A stretch of 64,000 nucleotides of DNA from Murimonas intestini (lineage in GTDB: Bacteria; Bacillota; Clostridia; Lachnospirales; Lachnospiraceae), in contig QGGY01000001.1 of assembly GCA_003148945.1 (NCBI GenBank), positions 558,001 through 622,000 on the forward strand, written 5' to 3'. Position 1 is the stretch's first letter, and the number at the start of each line of letters is the position of its first letter. The notes beneath the pieces were generated by a model that made no database searches, was not told the DNA's origin, and worked only from the letters and a program-made list of their open reading frames with translations. Shown piece by piece: positions 1 to 8,462 of the stretch. Made by a program: the position numbers and the translations under genes.

Positions 1-1
1 T

Positions 2-400
2 TCCCGGGCAGAGCTGCAGTCAGTGAAGGCAGAAATCGACCGCTTGTGGAATGAGGATTATCTGTACGAACGCACCCCGGCCATTCTTCTGGACTTGATC
101 ACCAGGAACATCGGGATAAAGGCGCTGGGCTCTATTTTTGCCCTGCTGCAAAGAAATTTCCGTATCGGGCGCAGTATTCCGGGACTGCTGAACACAGAGA
201 AAACGTCTGTGAACTGTGAGGTTCATGAGAAGTCCGCCAGGGCAGTCCATGCGCTTTGTGCAGGAGATCATAAGATGTTTTCTGAAATATCTGTGCAGAT
301 GTTTGAAGAGGTCTACCGCCTTGTGGTGGAGGAGTGCAGAAGACTGGGATACTATGAAGCTGCCATGAAGGTCTACGACGGAACAGCATTGTGGAAATAG
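2..400 (+). CDS. C-terminal part of a probable GntR/FadR-type regulator (FCD-like ligand domain)
   Basis: The frame is open at the left edge, so the DNA-binding part lies outside the window; a GTG at 23 is only an internal codon. The visible 132 residues are all-helical. They end in a pattern like the last helices of FCD effector domains: a His in a Glu-Val-His stretch, then an Ala-rich helix, a Gly-Asp turn and a final long helix. FCD domains bind small organic acids, often through a metal held by His residues, and control DNA binding by the missing N-terminal winged helix. The stop lies 89 bp before the next gene. The family call is tentative because the diagnostic N-terminus is absent. Confidence 0.4.
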   Translation, partial: SRAELQSVKAEIDRLWNEDYLYERTPAILLDLITRNIGIKALGSIFALLQRNFRIGRSIPGLLNTEKTSVNCEVHEKSARAVHALCAGDHKMFSEISVQMFEEVYRLVVEECRRLGYYEAAMKVYDGTALWK

Positions 401-489
401 ATCCGGGAACAGGAACCCTTCCAGGCAGTTTTTGGAACAATAACGCCTGGGACAGTCAGCGGCAGGACGCTGGAAAGGGGGAGAAGTAC

Positions 490-2592
490 ATGAAACAGAC
501 TAACAAAAAACAGTGGCGTACCATTGTGCTGTTATTGATCTATGTAGCGGCTGTTACAGTCAGCATCACTTATGCAGTCTCTTACTTTATGAATAATTCC
601 ACCAAGCGCGGCCTGCTTGCATTTGAGCGGTTTTCTGAACAGATCACCTACCGGGTCTCCGACCACCTGAGCAAATATACAGAGCAGATGATCCTATTAA
701 AAAGTGAACTTATAGACCGGCAGATTACGGATCTGGATGAGATACAGCATACCTTTCAGCGCTATCTGGATAACTCCTCTCTGGAGGGGATAGGCTTTGT
801 TTTAAAGGACGGCACCGCACGTTCTTACACAGGAGAGATTGAGGTGTTCGACGAACCCATCGATGTTTTGGATGTGCACAATTATCCATATACGGTAACT
901 CTGTCACAAAATGCCGTAAATGGGGCGGATGAGCTTTTATTCCGCATTTTGTGGGACGGACAGGGTGACTCCTCTGCAGTTGCTATTTATAGTTATCTGC
1001 CCCTCAGCACTATCTCAGATCTGCTCATGGATACAACATATGGGAATGCGGGGGCTTTTGTGGCTATTGTGGATCATGAGGGAAACCATCTGTGGAACAG
1101 TTCTGACACTTTAGAAGATAAAGAAGGGCACAATGTCATTAAGGATCTGGAGGTTTATGACCTGAATGACGGGGCTACGGTGGAAGAAGTGGCCACAAGG
1201 CTTAATCTGCAGCTTTCCGGCCTTGTGACCTACACTGCATATGGAGAAGAAAGGGTGCTGTTTTACGAGCCGCTGGGTTATAATTACTGGACTCTTTTAA
1301 CTATTACGCCCCGCACCTCTGTACTTAATACCAGGAACGAGATCAATATGATCCTGGTTTTAAGTGCAGGGATCCTGGCTATTGCGGCAGCAGCAGTCGG
1401 GTTTCTATTAAAAAACAGGAAAATGCAGCTGGCCCTTACAATTGCACAAAAAGAAAGCAGCTTCAAAGGGAAATTCCTCTCCAACGTCTCCCATGAGATC
1501 AGGACACCTCTTAACGGGATTTCCGGGACACTTCAGCTGCTGAAAACAAGCGGCCCGGACACTGAAAAGCAGGGTGAGTATCTGCGGCGTATGGAGGATT
1601 CAGTAAAACAGCTTACAGATATTGTAAACGATGTACTGGATATGGCAAAAATTGAAAGCGGAAGTGTGGAGGTCAGGACAGAACGTTTTGACCTGTATGA
1701 GCTGAGTGAAAAAACGGCCCATGTATTTGACCCGGCCGTACAGGAAAAAGGGATTGAGCTGTGCGTGGACCTTGCGGGTCTGAAAAAACGTTTTTATGTG
1801 GGGGACGCAAAAAAGATTCAGCAGATCATGACAAATCTGCTTTCCAATGCAGTTAAATTTACAGAGCATGGAGCTGTAGACCTTTCCCTGGCCGAGGACT
1901 TAAGCGGAGGGATATGTATCATTGTAAGTGATTCCGGCTGCGGTATGAAGAAGGAATTTCAGGAGATCTTATTCCAGCCTTTTACCCAGGAGGACACCAC
2001 GTATGGCAGGACACAGACCGGTACAGGGCTGGGGATGGCTATAATGTGGGAACTTGTAAAGGTTTTAAACGGCAGTATCTCAGTTGAGAGTGAACCAGAT
2101 AAAGGTACTGTTTTTACAGTTGTTCTTCCGCTTCAGGCAGACGTTGACCAGACAGTGCCGGAAGCTGAACCCATACAGCAGGAGGTTTCCCTGAAAGGGA
2201 TCCGTATTCTCATGGCAGAGGATAATGCCATCAATTCCATGATCGCCCAGGAACTGCTGACACAGGCGGGCGCAGAGGTAAAAGCAGTGGAGAACGGCCA
2301 GATGGCTGTGGAATATTTTCTGGATCCGTCAGCCGCACCTGTTGATCTGATCCTAATGGACATCCGTATGCCGGTGATGGACGGGCTGGAAGCAGCCCGC
2401 CGTATACGAGCCTCCAATCATCCGCTGGCCAAAAGTATTCCCATTCTGGCGCTTACGGCCAACGGCCTGGAGGAAGATAATAGGGAGATACTGGAGGCAG
2501 GGATGAACCAGCGGCTTTCCAAGCCTCTTATGGTTCAGCTGCTGTACGACAGTATTCAATCATATGTAAAGGGGAATGAAGGAAAAGTATGA
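490..2592 (+). CDS. Hybrid sensor histidine kinase with fused receiver domain
   Basis: 700 residues. A membrane helix at about 10-32 is followed by a roughly 250-residue extracytoplasmic sensor region and a second helix at about 285-307. Next come a HisKA domain (VSHEIRTPLN, phospho-His335), an HATPase domain (N-box near 446, DSGCG and GTGLGMAI glycine motifs) and a C-terminal receiver (acidic pair in MAEDN near 577, phospho-Asp624 in LMDIRMPVMDG, Thr in ALTANG). This is a complete phosphorelay kinase without its own DNA-binding output. I chose the ATG at 490 because a GGAAAGGGGGAG ribosome site precedes it and a hydrophobic signal-anchor follows; a GTG 99 bp upstream has neither. It overlaps the next gene by ATGA, so the two are translationally coupled. 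The output partner is not in the window. Confidence 0.93.
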   Translation: MKQTNKKQWRTIVLLLIYVAAVTVSITYAVSYFMNNSTKRGLLAFERFSEQITYRVSDHLSKYTEQMILLKSELIDRQITDLDEIQHTFQRYLDNSSLEGIGFVLKDGTARSYTGEIEVFDEPIDVLDVHNYPYTVTLSQNAVNGADELLFRILWDGQGDSSAVAIYSYLPLSTISDLLMDTTYGNAGAFVAIVDHEGNHLWNSSDTLEDKEGHNVIKDLEVYDLNDGATVEEVATRLNLQLSGLVTYTAYGEERVLFYEPLGYNYWTLLTITPRTSVLNTRNEINMILVLSAGILAIAAAAVGFLLKNRKMQLALTIAQKESSFKGKFLSNVSHEIRTPLNGISGTLQLLKTSGPDTEKQGEYLRRMEDSVKQLTDIVNDVLDMAKIESGSVEVRTERFDLYELSEKTAHVFDPAVQEKGIELCVDLAGLKKRFYVGDAKKIQQIMTNLLSNAVKFTEHGAVDLSLAEDLSGGICIIVSDSGCGMKKEFQEILFQPFTQEDTTYGRTQTGTGLGMAIMWELVKVLNGSISVESEPDKGTVFTVVLPLQADVDQTVPEAEPIQQEVSLKGIRILMAEDNAINSMIAQELLTQAGAEVKAVENGQMAVEYFLDPSAAPVDLILMDIRMPVMDGLEAARRIRASNHPLAKSIPILALTANGLEEDNREILEAGMNQRLSKPLMVQLLYDSIQSYVKGNEGKV

Positions 2593-3509
2593 AGAGAACA
2601 GGACGGAAGAAAATAAGCAGGATCTGCTGTCTCGCTGCCAGCGCTTTTTTCATTATAGTACCGTGTACGGGCGTTGCAGGGTATTGCAGCATGGCAGCGA
2701 GAACCAGCTGTCTCAGCGCACACGGCCAGATCAGGAACAATCTGGAATCTACTTTAAAGCTTCTTGAGATGATATCCGGGGAGCCGTGGATGATGCCGGA
2801 AGATATTCCATACCAGGAGAAGGCCGGACGCCTGGATCAATACAATGAGATATGGGGTTATCAGATGATCCGGGCTGTGGACACATACGGAGGCGTCTAC
2901 AGGGCAGACAAGGAGGAGGCGGTATCCAATCTGAACAGCCGGGAATATATCCAGACTCTTTGGGTCACTAACGAGCCGCAGATCACAGATGTTTTCCTGG
3001 CCGGCGCTGACGGTACCACACTTAATTATACAGTTGCATTTGCAGTCGGCGGCGATGCCAAGAACAACGGCGCTGTATTTGCCGCAATCTATGATAGCGA
3101 TGTGCGTGCAGTTTTGGCATCTCAGCCGGTGCATACGGTTCTGCTTGGTAAAAACCAGCAGTGCATGTCGGGCAACGATGAATCACTCCTGGGCACCACC
3201 CTGGAATCCAGGCTGAAGGGGAAGAAGATCCTTGGCGAAAGCCTGGAAGAGGCTTTACTTCGCGTCAAAAACGAAGAGAGCGGTACGATCTGGTATTTTG
3301 AGGGGATTGTGCCCACCTGCTATGCATTTCAAAATATCGGTCTTGACAGCGGATGGACAGTACTTTCTTCCGCATCATATACAGATGTGGCCGGGGAGTT
3401 AATGCCTGCAATTGTGTTTTCGGGCATTGGCGCCATTTTATCTCTGACAGCTTTTATATTACTGTGCAGGCAGGATGACCAGGAAGATTCTGAAATTCCA
3501 GGGAAATAG
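2589..3509 (+). CDS. Stand-alone membrane-anchored Cache-like sensor protein
   Basis: 306 residues with a membrane helix near the N-terminus (about 11-31), a roughly 240-residue extracytoplasmic domain and a second helix near 275-294, followed by a short cytoplasmic tail. The central part (IYDSDVRAVL, a GWTVLSSA ending) resembles the double-Cache folds of periplasmic ligand sensors. No kinase, HAMP, methyl-accepting or GGDEF domain follows. It overlaps the upstream hybrid kinase by four bases (ATGA). I infer that it works with that kinase as an accessory ligand-binding subunit. The fold is assigned by pattern only, and the family could be something else. Confidence 0.6.
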   Translation: MKRTGRKKISRICCLAASAFFIIVPCTGVAGYCSMAARTSCLSAHGQIRNNLESTLKLLEMISGEPWMMPEDIPYQEKAGRLDQYNEIWGYQMIRAVDTYGGVYRADKEEAVSNLNSREYIQTLWVTNEPQITDVFLAGADGTTLNYTVAFAVGGDAKNNGAVFAAIYDSDVRAVLASQPVHTVLLGKNQQCMSGNDESLLGTTLESRLKGKKILGESLEEALLRVKNEESGTIWYFEGIVPTCYAFQNIGLDSGWTVLSSASYTDVAGELMPAIVFSGIGAILSLTAFILLCRQDDQEDSEIPGK

Positions 3510-3536
3510 AGTGGATGAGCCGTCAATATCAGCATG

Positions 3537-4433
3537 TCAATTTTGGCTTTCTAAACTTTCCTGCAGTATGGCAATAAATTTTTCGGCAGGTTTAGAAAAC
3601 ATCTGATATTTTTTCCAGATAATGCTCATCTCATCCTCCAGCTTTGGAGCCAGCGGACGGAAACAGAGGCTGCTGTTCCCCGTTGTATTGATGATCTTAT
3701 CAAAACAGATGGCATATCCCAGGCCTTCATCTACCAGGAGGGAAGCATTAAAAATAAGGTTATAGGTGGCGGCTATGTTTAAGTCTGATACCCGGCGTTT
3801 CAGCCATTGGGTCAATGCGCCGCCTTTGTCCTCCTGCTGGGATATGATGAGGGGTTTATCCCATAAGTCTTCCGGTGAAACTGCCTCCTTTTTTGCAAGT
3901 GGGGAATCTTTCCGCATCAGGACTCCCCAGGTATCTTTAACCGGCATTTTAAGTGCATTGTATTTCGTTAAATCTACAGGCCCAAATACAATCCCAAAGT
4001 CCAGCAGGCCTTTATCAAGGCATTCTTTTACATAGGATGAGTTTCCGCTGGAAATATGGTATTGTATTCCGGGACATGTATTCTGGAGACTTTTTGCAGC
4101 TTTTGCCAGAATACGCACTGCGTCAGTCTCACCTGTTCCGATATAGACATCTCCAATAATAATGTCATTGGCAAGGGTGACTTCCTTTTCTGCTTTCTTT
4201 ACAAGTTCAAGAATCTCTTCTGCACGTTTTCGCAGTATCATCCCTTCTTCAGTCAGCGTCACCTTCCGTGAGCCTTTCGTGCCTCGGATCAGCAGCTGTT
4301 TGCCCAGCTCTTCTTCCATGTGCCTGATCTGTGTGGAAAGTGTGGGCTGGGAAAGATGCAGTGATTCCGCGGCCCGTATAATACTCTGTTCTCTCGCAAC
4401 CGCAAGAAAATACTGGAGAACCCGTAATTCCAT
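3537..4433 (-). CDS. LysR-family transcriptional regulator (copy 1)
   Basis: 298 residues. The N-terminal 60 form the LysR winged helix (LQYFLAVAREQSI, AAESLHLSQPTLS), followed by a linker helix and a two-lobed substrate-binding domain (DVYIGTGETD to the end). The start has a GGGGG-rich ribosome site just upstream. It is divergent from the DUF3737/reductase gene group that starts at 4687, the usual geometry for a LysR activator and its target, with a 253 bp shared upstream region. It is clearly paralogous to the LysR gene at 8443-9333; the two share nearly identical stretches such as LQYFLAVARE and ILRKRAEE. The effector is unknown; the neighbours suggest an electrophile or quinone-like signal. 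Confidence 0.95.
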   Translation of the reverse strand: MELRVLQYFLAVAREQSIIRAAESLHLSQPTLSTQIRHMEEELGKQLLIRGTKGSRKVTLTEEGMILRKRAEEILELVKKAEKEVTLANDIIIGDVYIGTGETDAVRILAKAAKSLQNTCPGIQYHISSGNSSYVKECLDKGLLDFGIVFGPVDLTKYNALKMPVKDTWGVLMRKDSPLAKKEAVSPEDLWDKPLIISQQEDKGGALTQWLKRRVSDLNIAATYNLIFNASLLVDEGLGYAICFDKIINTTGNSSLCFRPLAPKLEDEMSIIWKKYQMFSKPAEKFIAILQESLESQN

Positions 4434-4686
4434 TTGATTACCCCCTTATCTGAAATATATGTTCATATCTGTTAAACACTTATTGTTCAATGGATTTCTG
4501 TTTAGAACTTATTCAGCTTTAGTTTATCATAAAGCAGAATAGGTTTCAATTATACAAATGAATCAAATATAAGTATTTGCTATTTTTGGAGGCCGGATTT
4601 ATACTGTTTCCAGAGAGAAACGAAGCTTTGAAAACCTGTAAAATGTATAAAAAGCCTTCAGATAAAAAACATAGGAGGAAATAAGG

Positions 4687-5541
4687 ATGAAAGTGATTGA
4701 AAACCAGAGATTTGATATGGAGCGGGCTCTTTATGGAAGGAGTGATATCCTTGTAAGAAACTGCAGCTTTGATGGGCCGGAAGATGGGGAAAGCGCCTTA
4801 AAAGAATGCAGTAATATTAAAGTGGAGAATTGTTTCTGGAATCTGCGGTATCCATTCTGGCATGATCACGGACTGAAAATCGATCATACAGAACTGACAG
4901 AGCTGTCAAGGGCAGCTTTATGGTATTCTGACCATATTGAAATTACAGAGTCTAAACTGCATGGAATAAAGGCACTCAGGGAATGCAGCGATGTTCTGAT
5001 GGAGGACTGTGATATCATTTCCCCGGAATTTGGCTGGTCTGTAAAAAATACTGTGATGCGTAAGAGCAGTGCAGAAAGCGAATATTTTTTCATGCGTTCC
5101 CAAAATCTGGATTTTTCACAGGTGACATTGAAAGGAAAATACTCTTTCCAGTATATTGAAGATGCGGTTTTTGACCAATGCCAATTTGAGACAAAGGATG
5201 CTTTCTGGCATGCGAAGAATGTAGTGGTAAAGGACAGCGTCATAAAAGGGGAATATCTTGCATGGTATTCAGATGGTCTGACACTGGTCAACTGCAAGAT
5301 CACCGGCACGCAGCCTTTCTGTTACTGCAGGAACTTAAAGCTGATCAACTGTGAAATGACAGACACAGACCTGGCTTTTGAAAAATCAGATGTGGAAGCG
5401 ACGATCTTAACACCTGTGATCAGTATTAAAAACCCGCGGTCAGGATTGATCCGTGTTCCGGCTGTGGGCAGCATTATTATGGATGATAAGGATGCAAAGT
5501 GCAGTATCATGGCAGATGAACTTTTAGATAAAGAAGCATGA
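4687..5541 (+). CDS. DUF3737 family protein (right-handed beta-helix-like repeats)
   Basis: 284 residues made of repeating short beta-strand turns of the form 'V-x-(D/N)-C/S-x-(I/F)-x-G', such as IKVENCFW, VLMEDCDI and LKLINCEM. This is what a solenoid related to pectate-lyase folds looks like, and it matches the DUF3737 family often found beside LysR regulators and aldo/keto reductases in Clostridia. There is no signal peptide, so it should be cytoplasmic. No catalytic residues are known for the family. An AGGAGG ribosome site precedes the ATG. It is the first gene of the presumed LysR-controlled operon and is followed 26 bp later by a small protein gene. Confidence 0.85.
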   Translation: MKVIENQRFDMERALYGRSDILVRNCSFDGPEDGESALKECSNIKVENCFWNLRYPFWHDHGLKIDHTELTELSRAALWYSDHIEITESKLHGIKALRECSDVLMEDCDIISPEFGWSVKNTVMRKSSAESEYFFMRSQNLDFSQVTLKGKYSFQYIEDAVFDQCQFETKDAFWHAKNVVVKDSVIKGEYLAWYSDGLTLVNCKITGTQPFCYCRNLKLINCEMTDTDLAFEKSDVEATILTPVISIKNPRSGLIRVPAVGSIIMDDKDAKCSIMADELLDKEA

Positions 5542-5567
5542 AAATACAGGAGGCTGCTGTGAAATAA

Positions 5568-5834
5568 ATGATGTATTCAGAATCCAGAGAAGCTGTAGTT
5601 CAGAACTTAAAAGATGCGGGATGCAGTCCGGACACCATTAAAGATTTTCTTTTATACTTTGACAGGAACAAGAAGGAAGAGCAGCTGGCGTTGTTGGAAA
5701 AACACAGAAATGAATTATTAAACGTTATACATAAAGAAGAAAAGAAGATTTACTGTCTTGATTATTTAGTATATCAGATAAAAAATAAGCGGATAGTGAT
5801 TTTATATTTAAGGGGGAAGAAAAATGCAGTATAA
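5568..5834 (+). CDS. Small helical protein resembling a MerR C-terminal coiled coil
   Basis: 88 residues and no DNA-binding domain. Residues 35-72 (LLEKHRNELLN, then IYCLDYLVYQI) resemble the antiparallel coiled coil that ends MerR-type regulators, and similar small proteins occur in LysR/aldo-keto reductase clusters. The last dozen residues look unlike the rest, so the 3' end may have been altered. AGGAGG lies 14 bp upstream of the ATG, a rather long spacing. The gene ends 11 bp inside the following broken reductase. The function is unknown; a dimerising or protein-binding role is only a guess. Confidence 0.6.
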   Translation: MMYSESREAVVQNLKDAGCSPDTIKDFLLYFDRNKKEEQLALLEKHRNELLNVIHKEEKKIYCLDYLVYQIKNKRIVILYLRGKKNAV

Positions 5835-6286
5835 AGCATATAAAGACGGTATCAGGCTTTCCAGACTGGGTATGGGAGTCATGAGACTGCCCATAGAGAA
5901 TCAGGACGACTTCAGGATCAATTATGAAGGGGCTAAAGCGGTCATTGATGACTGTATGAAGAAAGGAATCAATTATTATGACACTGCCTATATCTACCAT
6001 GGAGGCAATTCCGAAAAGTTTCTGGGGCAGGCATTGGCAGAGTATCCCCGTGACAGCTTTTATGTGGCAGATAAATTCAATCTGCAGGCAGATCCGGACT
6101 TCAGGGCACAATTTGCCGAACAGCTTAGGCGGCTTAAAATGGAATACATTGACTTTTATCTGCTTCACGGCATTCAGGATAACATCTGCCTGTGTGAACT
6201 GTGGCTCCTGCAGGAGGCATTGTCCCCAGGGATTTGATATTCCAAAGTATATGGAAGAGATGAAGGTTATGATGGAAAAAGGCTAG
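5824..6286 (+). pseudogene. Aldo/keto reductase with C-terminal ferredoxin tail, broken by an internal deletion and frame change
   Basis: The first 118 codons encode a normal aldo/keto reductase start: RLGMGVMRLP, the Asp and Tyr of DTAYIYHGGNSE, the Lys in VADKF and the His in FYLLHGI. At about 6180 the frame changes, and the other frame encodes only the end of a ferredoxin-like tail (CVNCGSCRRHCPQGF) up to the stop at 6284-6286. Full-length members have about 370 codons, so roughly 200 codons of barrel are missing. The original frame reads on only to 6237. The start and ribosome site (GGGGGAAGAAAA) are intact, so a 137-residue non-functional product could still be made. A complete paralogue follows 48 bp later. 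Confidence 0.85.
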
Positions 6287-6334
6287 TTTGACCGTTACAA
6301 ATTTTAAGGCTGTTAGCCTGGATAGGAGAGAATT

Positions 6335-7429
6335 ATGGAGTATCGTACTTTGCCTCATGGAGGAGAGAAAATCAGTGTGATCGGACTGGGCAGCGGAAGT
6401 CTTTCCGGCACAGAACAGGAAATGACGGATGTGATATGTGCAGCCATTCAAAACGGAATCAATTATTTTGACATGGCTCCATCCAGGCAGGCGCCCTTTT
6501 ATGCATATGCAAAGGCGTTTGCCGGATGCAGGGAAGAAATAATGACACAGATGCATTTTGGAGCAGTCTATAAAGACGGAAATTATGGGTGGACACGAAA
6601 TTTAAACGACATCAGGGAGCAGTTTTCCTGGGAACTGAAGCTTTTGGATACCTGCTACACAGATGTGGGGTTCATCCACTGTATTGATGACAGGACAGAT
6701 CTGGATGAGGTGATGAACGGCGGTATCTGGGAGTATATGAAAGCTTTAAAAAAAGAGGGCACCATACGCCATCTGGGATTTTCCTCCCACAATCCGGACA
6801 TAGCCCGCCGTATACTGGACACAGGACTTGTGGATATGATGATGTTCAGCATCAATCCGGCCTATGATTACCGGAGGGGGGAGTATGCCATCGGGGAGGT
6901 AGAGGAACGTGCCAGCTTGTACCGGGAATGTGAACAGATGGGCGTGGGGATTTCGGTTATGAAGCCCTTTGCAGGCGGACAGCTCCTGGATGCAAAAACT
7001 TCCCTTTTTAAAAGAGCATTGACCCATGAACAATGTTTTCAGTATGCTCTGGACCGCCCGGCAGTTTTGACCGTGCTGCCCGGTGTCCGCAATATGCAGG
7101 ATCTTGAGACAACGCTTGAATATGTAACTGCGTCCCCGGAAGAAAAGGATTATTCTGTCATCGGGGAATTTACTCCCCAAGATGCAAAAGGGGTCTGTGT
7201 CTATTGTAATCACTGTCAGCCATGTCCCGGTGGACTTGATATCGGATTAATCAACAAATATTATGACCTTGCCCTTGCAGGGGATGAAATGGCGGCGGGG
7301 CATTACAGAAAGCTCCCCATCCAGGCAGATGCCTGCATTAAATGCGGACATTGCGAGTCGCGCTGTCCTTTTCATGTAAAACAGGAGAAGCGGATGGAAG
7401 AGATTGCAGATTATTTTAGCAGGCAGTAA
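6335..7429 (+). CDS. Aldo/keto reductase-fold protein with C-terminal 4Fe-4S ferredoxin domain
   Basis: 364 residues. Residues 1-270 form an aldo/keto reductase barrel. The tail carries two cysteine groups (CVYCNHCQPCPGG near 290 and CIKCGHCESRCP near 335) typical of a two-cluster ferredoxin module. The fusion suggests oxidoreduction coupled to iron-sulfur electron transfer in the cytoplasm. The catalytic tetrad is incomplete: the Asp (YFDMAPSRQ) and His (VGFIHCID) are present, but the usual Tyr is replaced in that Asp loop and the usual Lys position reads TQMHF. NADPH-dependent carbonyl reduction is therefore doubtful. It is probably in the LysR-controlled operon. The ribosome site is AGGAGAG. 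Confidence 0.9.
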   Translation: MEYRTLPHGGEKISVIGLGSGSLSGTEQEMTDVICAAIQNGINYFDMAPSRQAPFYAYAKAFAGCREEIMTQMHFGAVYKDGNYGWTRNLNDIREQFSWELKLLDTCYTDVGFIHCIDDRTDLDEVMNGGIWEYMKALKKEGTIRHLGFSSHNPDIARRILDTGLVDMMMFSINPAYDYRRGEYAIGEVEERASLYRECEQMGVGISVMKPFAGGQLLDAKTSLFKRALTHEQCFQYALDRPAVLTVLPGVRNMQDLETTLEYVTASPEEKDYSVIGEFTPQDAKGVCVYCNHCQPCPGGLDIGLINKYYDLALAGDEMAAGHYRKLPIQADACIKCGHCESRCPFHVKQEKRMEEIADYFSRQ

Positions 7430-7481
7430 CGTGGATTGCAAATTTCTGATTTAACTAAATATTTATAAATGGAAGGAATCT

Positions 7482-8462
7482 ATGATGATGAAAGAACAGT
7501 TAAATTTAACAAAAGATTGGGATAAGACATTTCCGCAGAGTGAAAAAGTGAACCACAGCAAGGTGACTTTCCACAACCGTTATGGCATTACACTTGCGGC
7601 AGATATGTATGTGCCGAAGAACGCAGAGGGAAAACTGGCAGCTATCGCGGTAAGCGGGCCATTCGGCGCGGTAAAGGAGCAGGCTTCAGGACTGTATGCA
7701 CAGACAATGGCTGAAAGAGGATTTTTAACCATTGCCTTTGATCCGTCCTTCACAGGAGAAAGCGGAGGAACTCCAAGGTATGTCGCTTCACCGGATATTA
7801 ATACAGAAGATTTTCAGGCGGCAGTAGATTTCCTGTCCGTCCAGGACATGGCTGATCCTGATAAGATCGGTATCATTGGTATCTGCGGATGGGGCGGGAT
7901 GGCGCTGAACGCAGCGTCCATTGATACGAGGATCAAAGCAACGGTGGCTTCCACCATGTACGACATGAGCAGGGTCAACGCAAAAGGATATTTTGATTCC
8001 GAGGACACTGAAAAAGCCCGGTATGAGAAGCGTAAGGCTCTAAATGCCCAGAGAATTACGGACTATAAAAACGGTGAATATGCCCTTGCCGGGGGCGTGG
8101 CGGACCCCCTTCCTGAGGATGCTCCGTTCTTTGTAAAAGACTATTATGATTATTACAAGACAGACAGAGGGTATCATGCAAGGTCACTGAACTCAAACGG
8201 CGGCTGGAATATCACATCATCCCTGTCATTCCTTAACATGCCGATTTTGCAGTACAGCCAGGAGATCAGAAATGCAGTGCTGTTAATTCACGGAGAAAAA
8301 GCACATTCCTGTTATTTCAGCAGAGATGCCTTTAAAAAGCTGGAAGGTGATAACAAGGAGCTTATGATCATCCCGGGGGCAGTCCATACGGATTTATATG
8401 ACAGGACAGATGTGATTCCATTTGACAAGATGACTGAATTTTTTAAGAAATATTTAGTGTAA
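7482..8462 (+). CDS. Alpha/beta hydrolase, dienelactone-hydrolase-like with Cys nucleophile
   Basis: 326 residues, cytoplasmic. The nucleophile elbow is GICGWGG, with Cys in place of the more common Ser, as in dienelactone hydrolases. The acid/His pair is expected in the C-terminal third (LLIHGEKAHS and PGAVHTDLYD). The substrate is unknown; lactones, thioesters or activated esters are possible. A GGAAGG site precedes ATG-ATG, so the first or second Met could start. The last 20 bp overlap the end of the convergent LysR gene. A relative lies at 39562-40482 with the elbow GVCAGGG, also beside a regulator gene. Its position suggests it is the last gene of the first LysR operon. Confidence 0.88.
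   Translation: MMMKEQLNLTKDWDKTFPQSEKVNHSKVTFHNRYGITLAADMYVPKNAEGKLAAIAVSGPFGAVKEQASGLYAQTMAERGFLTIAFDPSFTGESGGTPRYVASPDINTEDFQAAVDFLSVQDMADPDKIGIIGICGWGGMALNAASIDTRIKATVASTMYDMSRVNAKGYFDSEDTEKARYEKRKALNAQRITDYKNGEYALAGGVADPLPEDAPFFVKDYYDYYKTDRGYHARSLNSNGGWNITSSLSFLNMPILQYSQEIRNAVLLIHGEKAHSCYFSRDAFKKLEGDNKELMIIPGAVHTDLYDRTDVIPFDKMTEFFKKYLV

Noticed and set aside
391..489. Longer N-terminus for the hybrid kinase from a GTG at 391
   Set aside because: It overlaps the upstream gene's end, has no ribosome site and puts 33 hydrophilic residues before the signal-anchor; ATG 490 has a strong site.
5978..6286. A separate 102-codon ferredoxin-like gene
   Set aside because: Only its last 30 codons resemble a protein family; the rest is the shadow of the reductase frame. 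It is the out-of-frame tail of the broken aldo/keto reductase.
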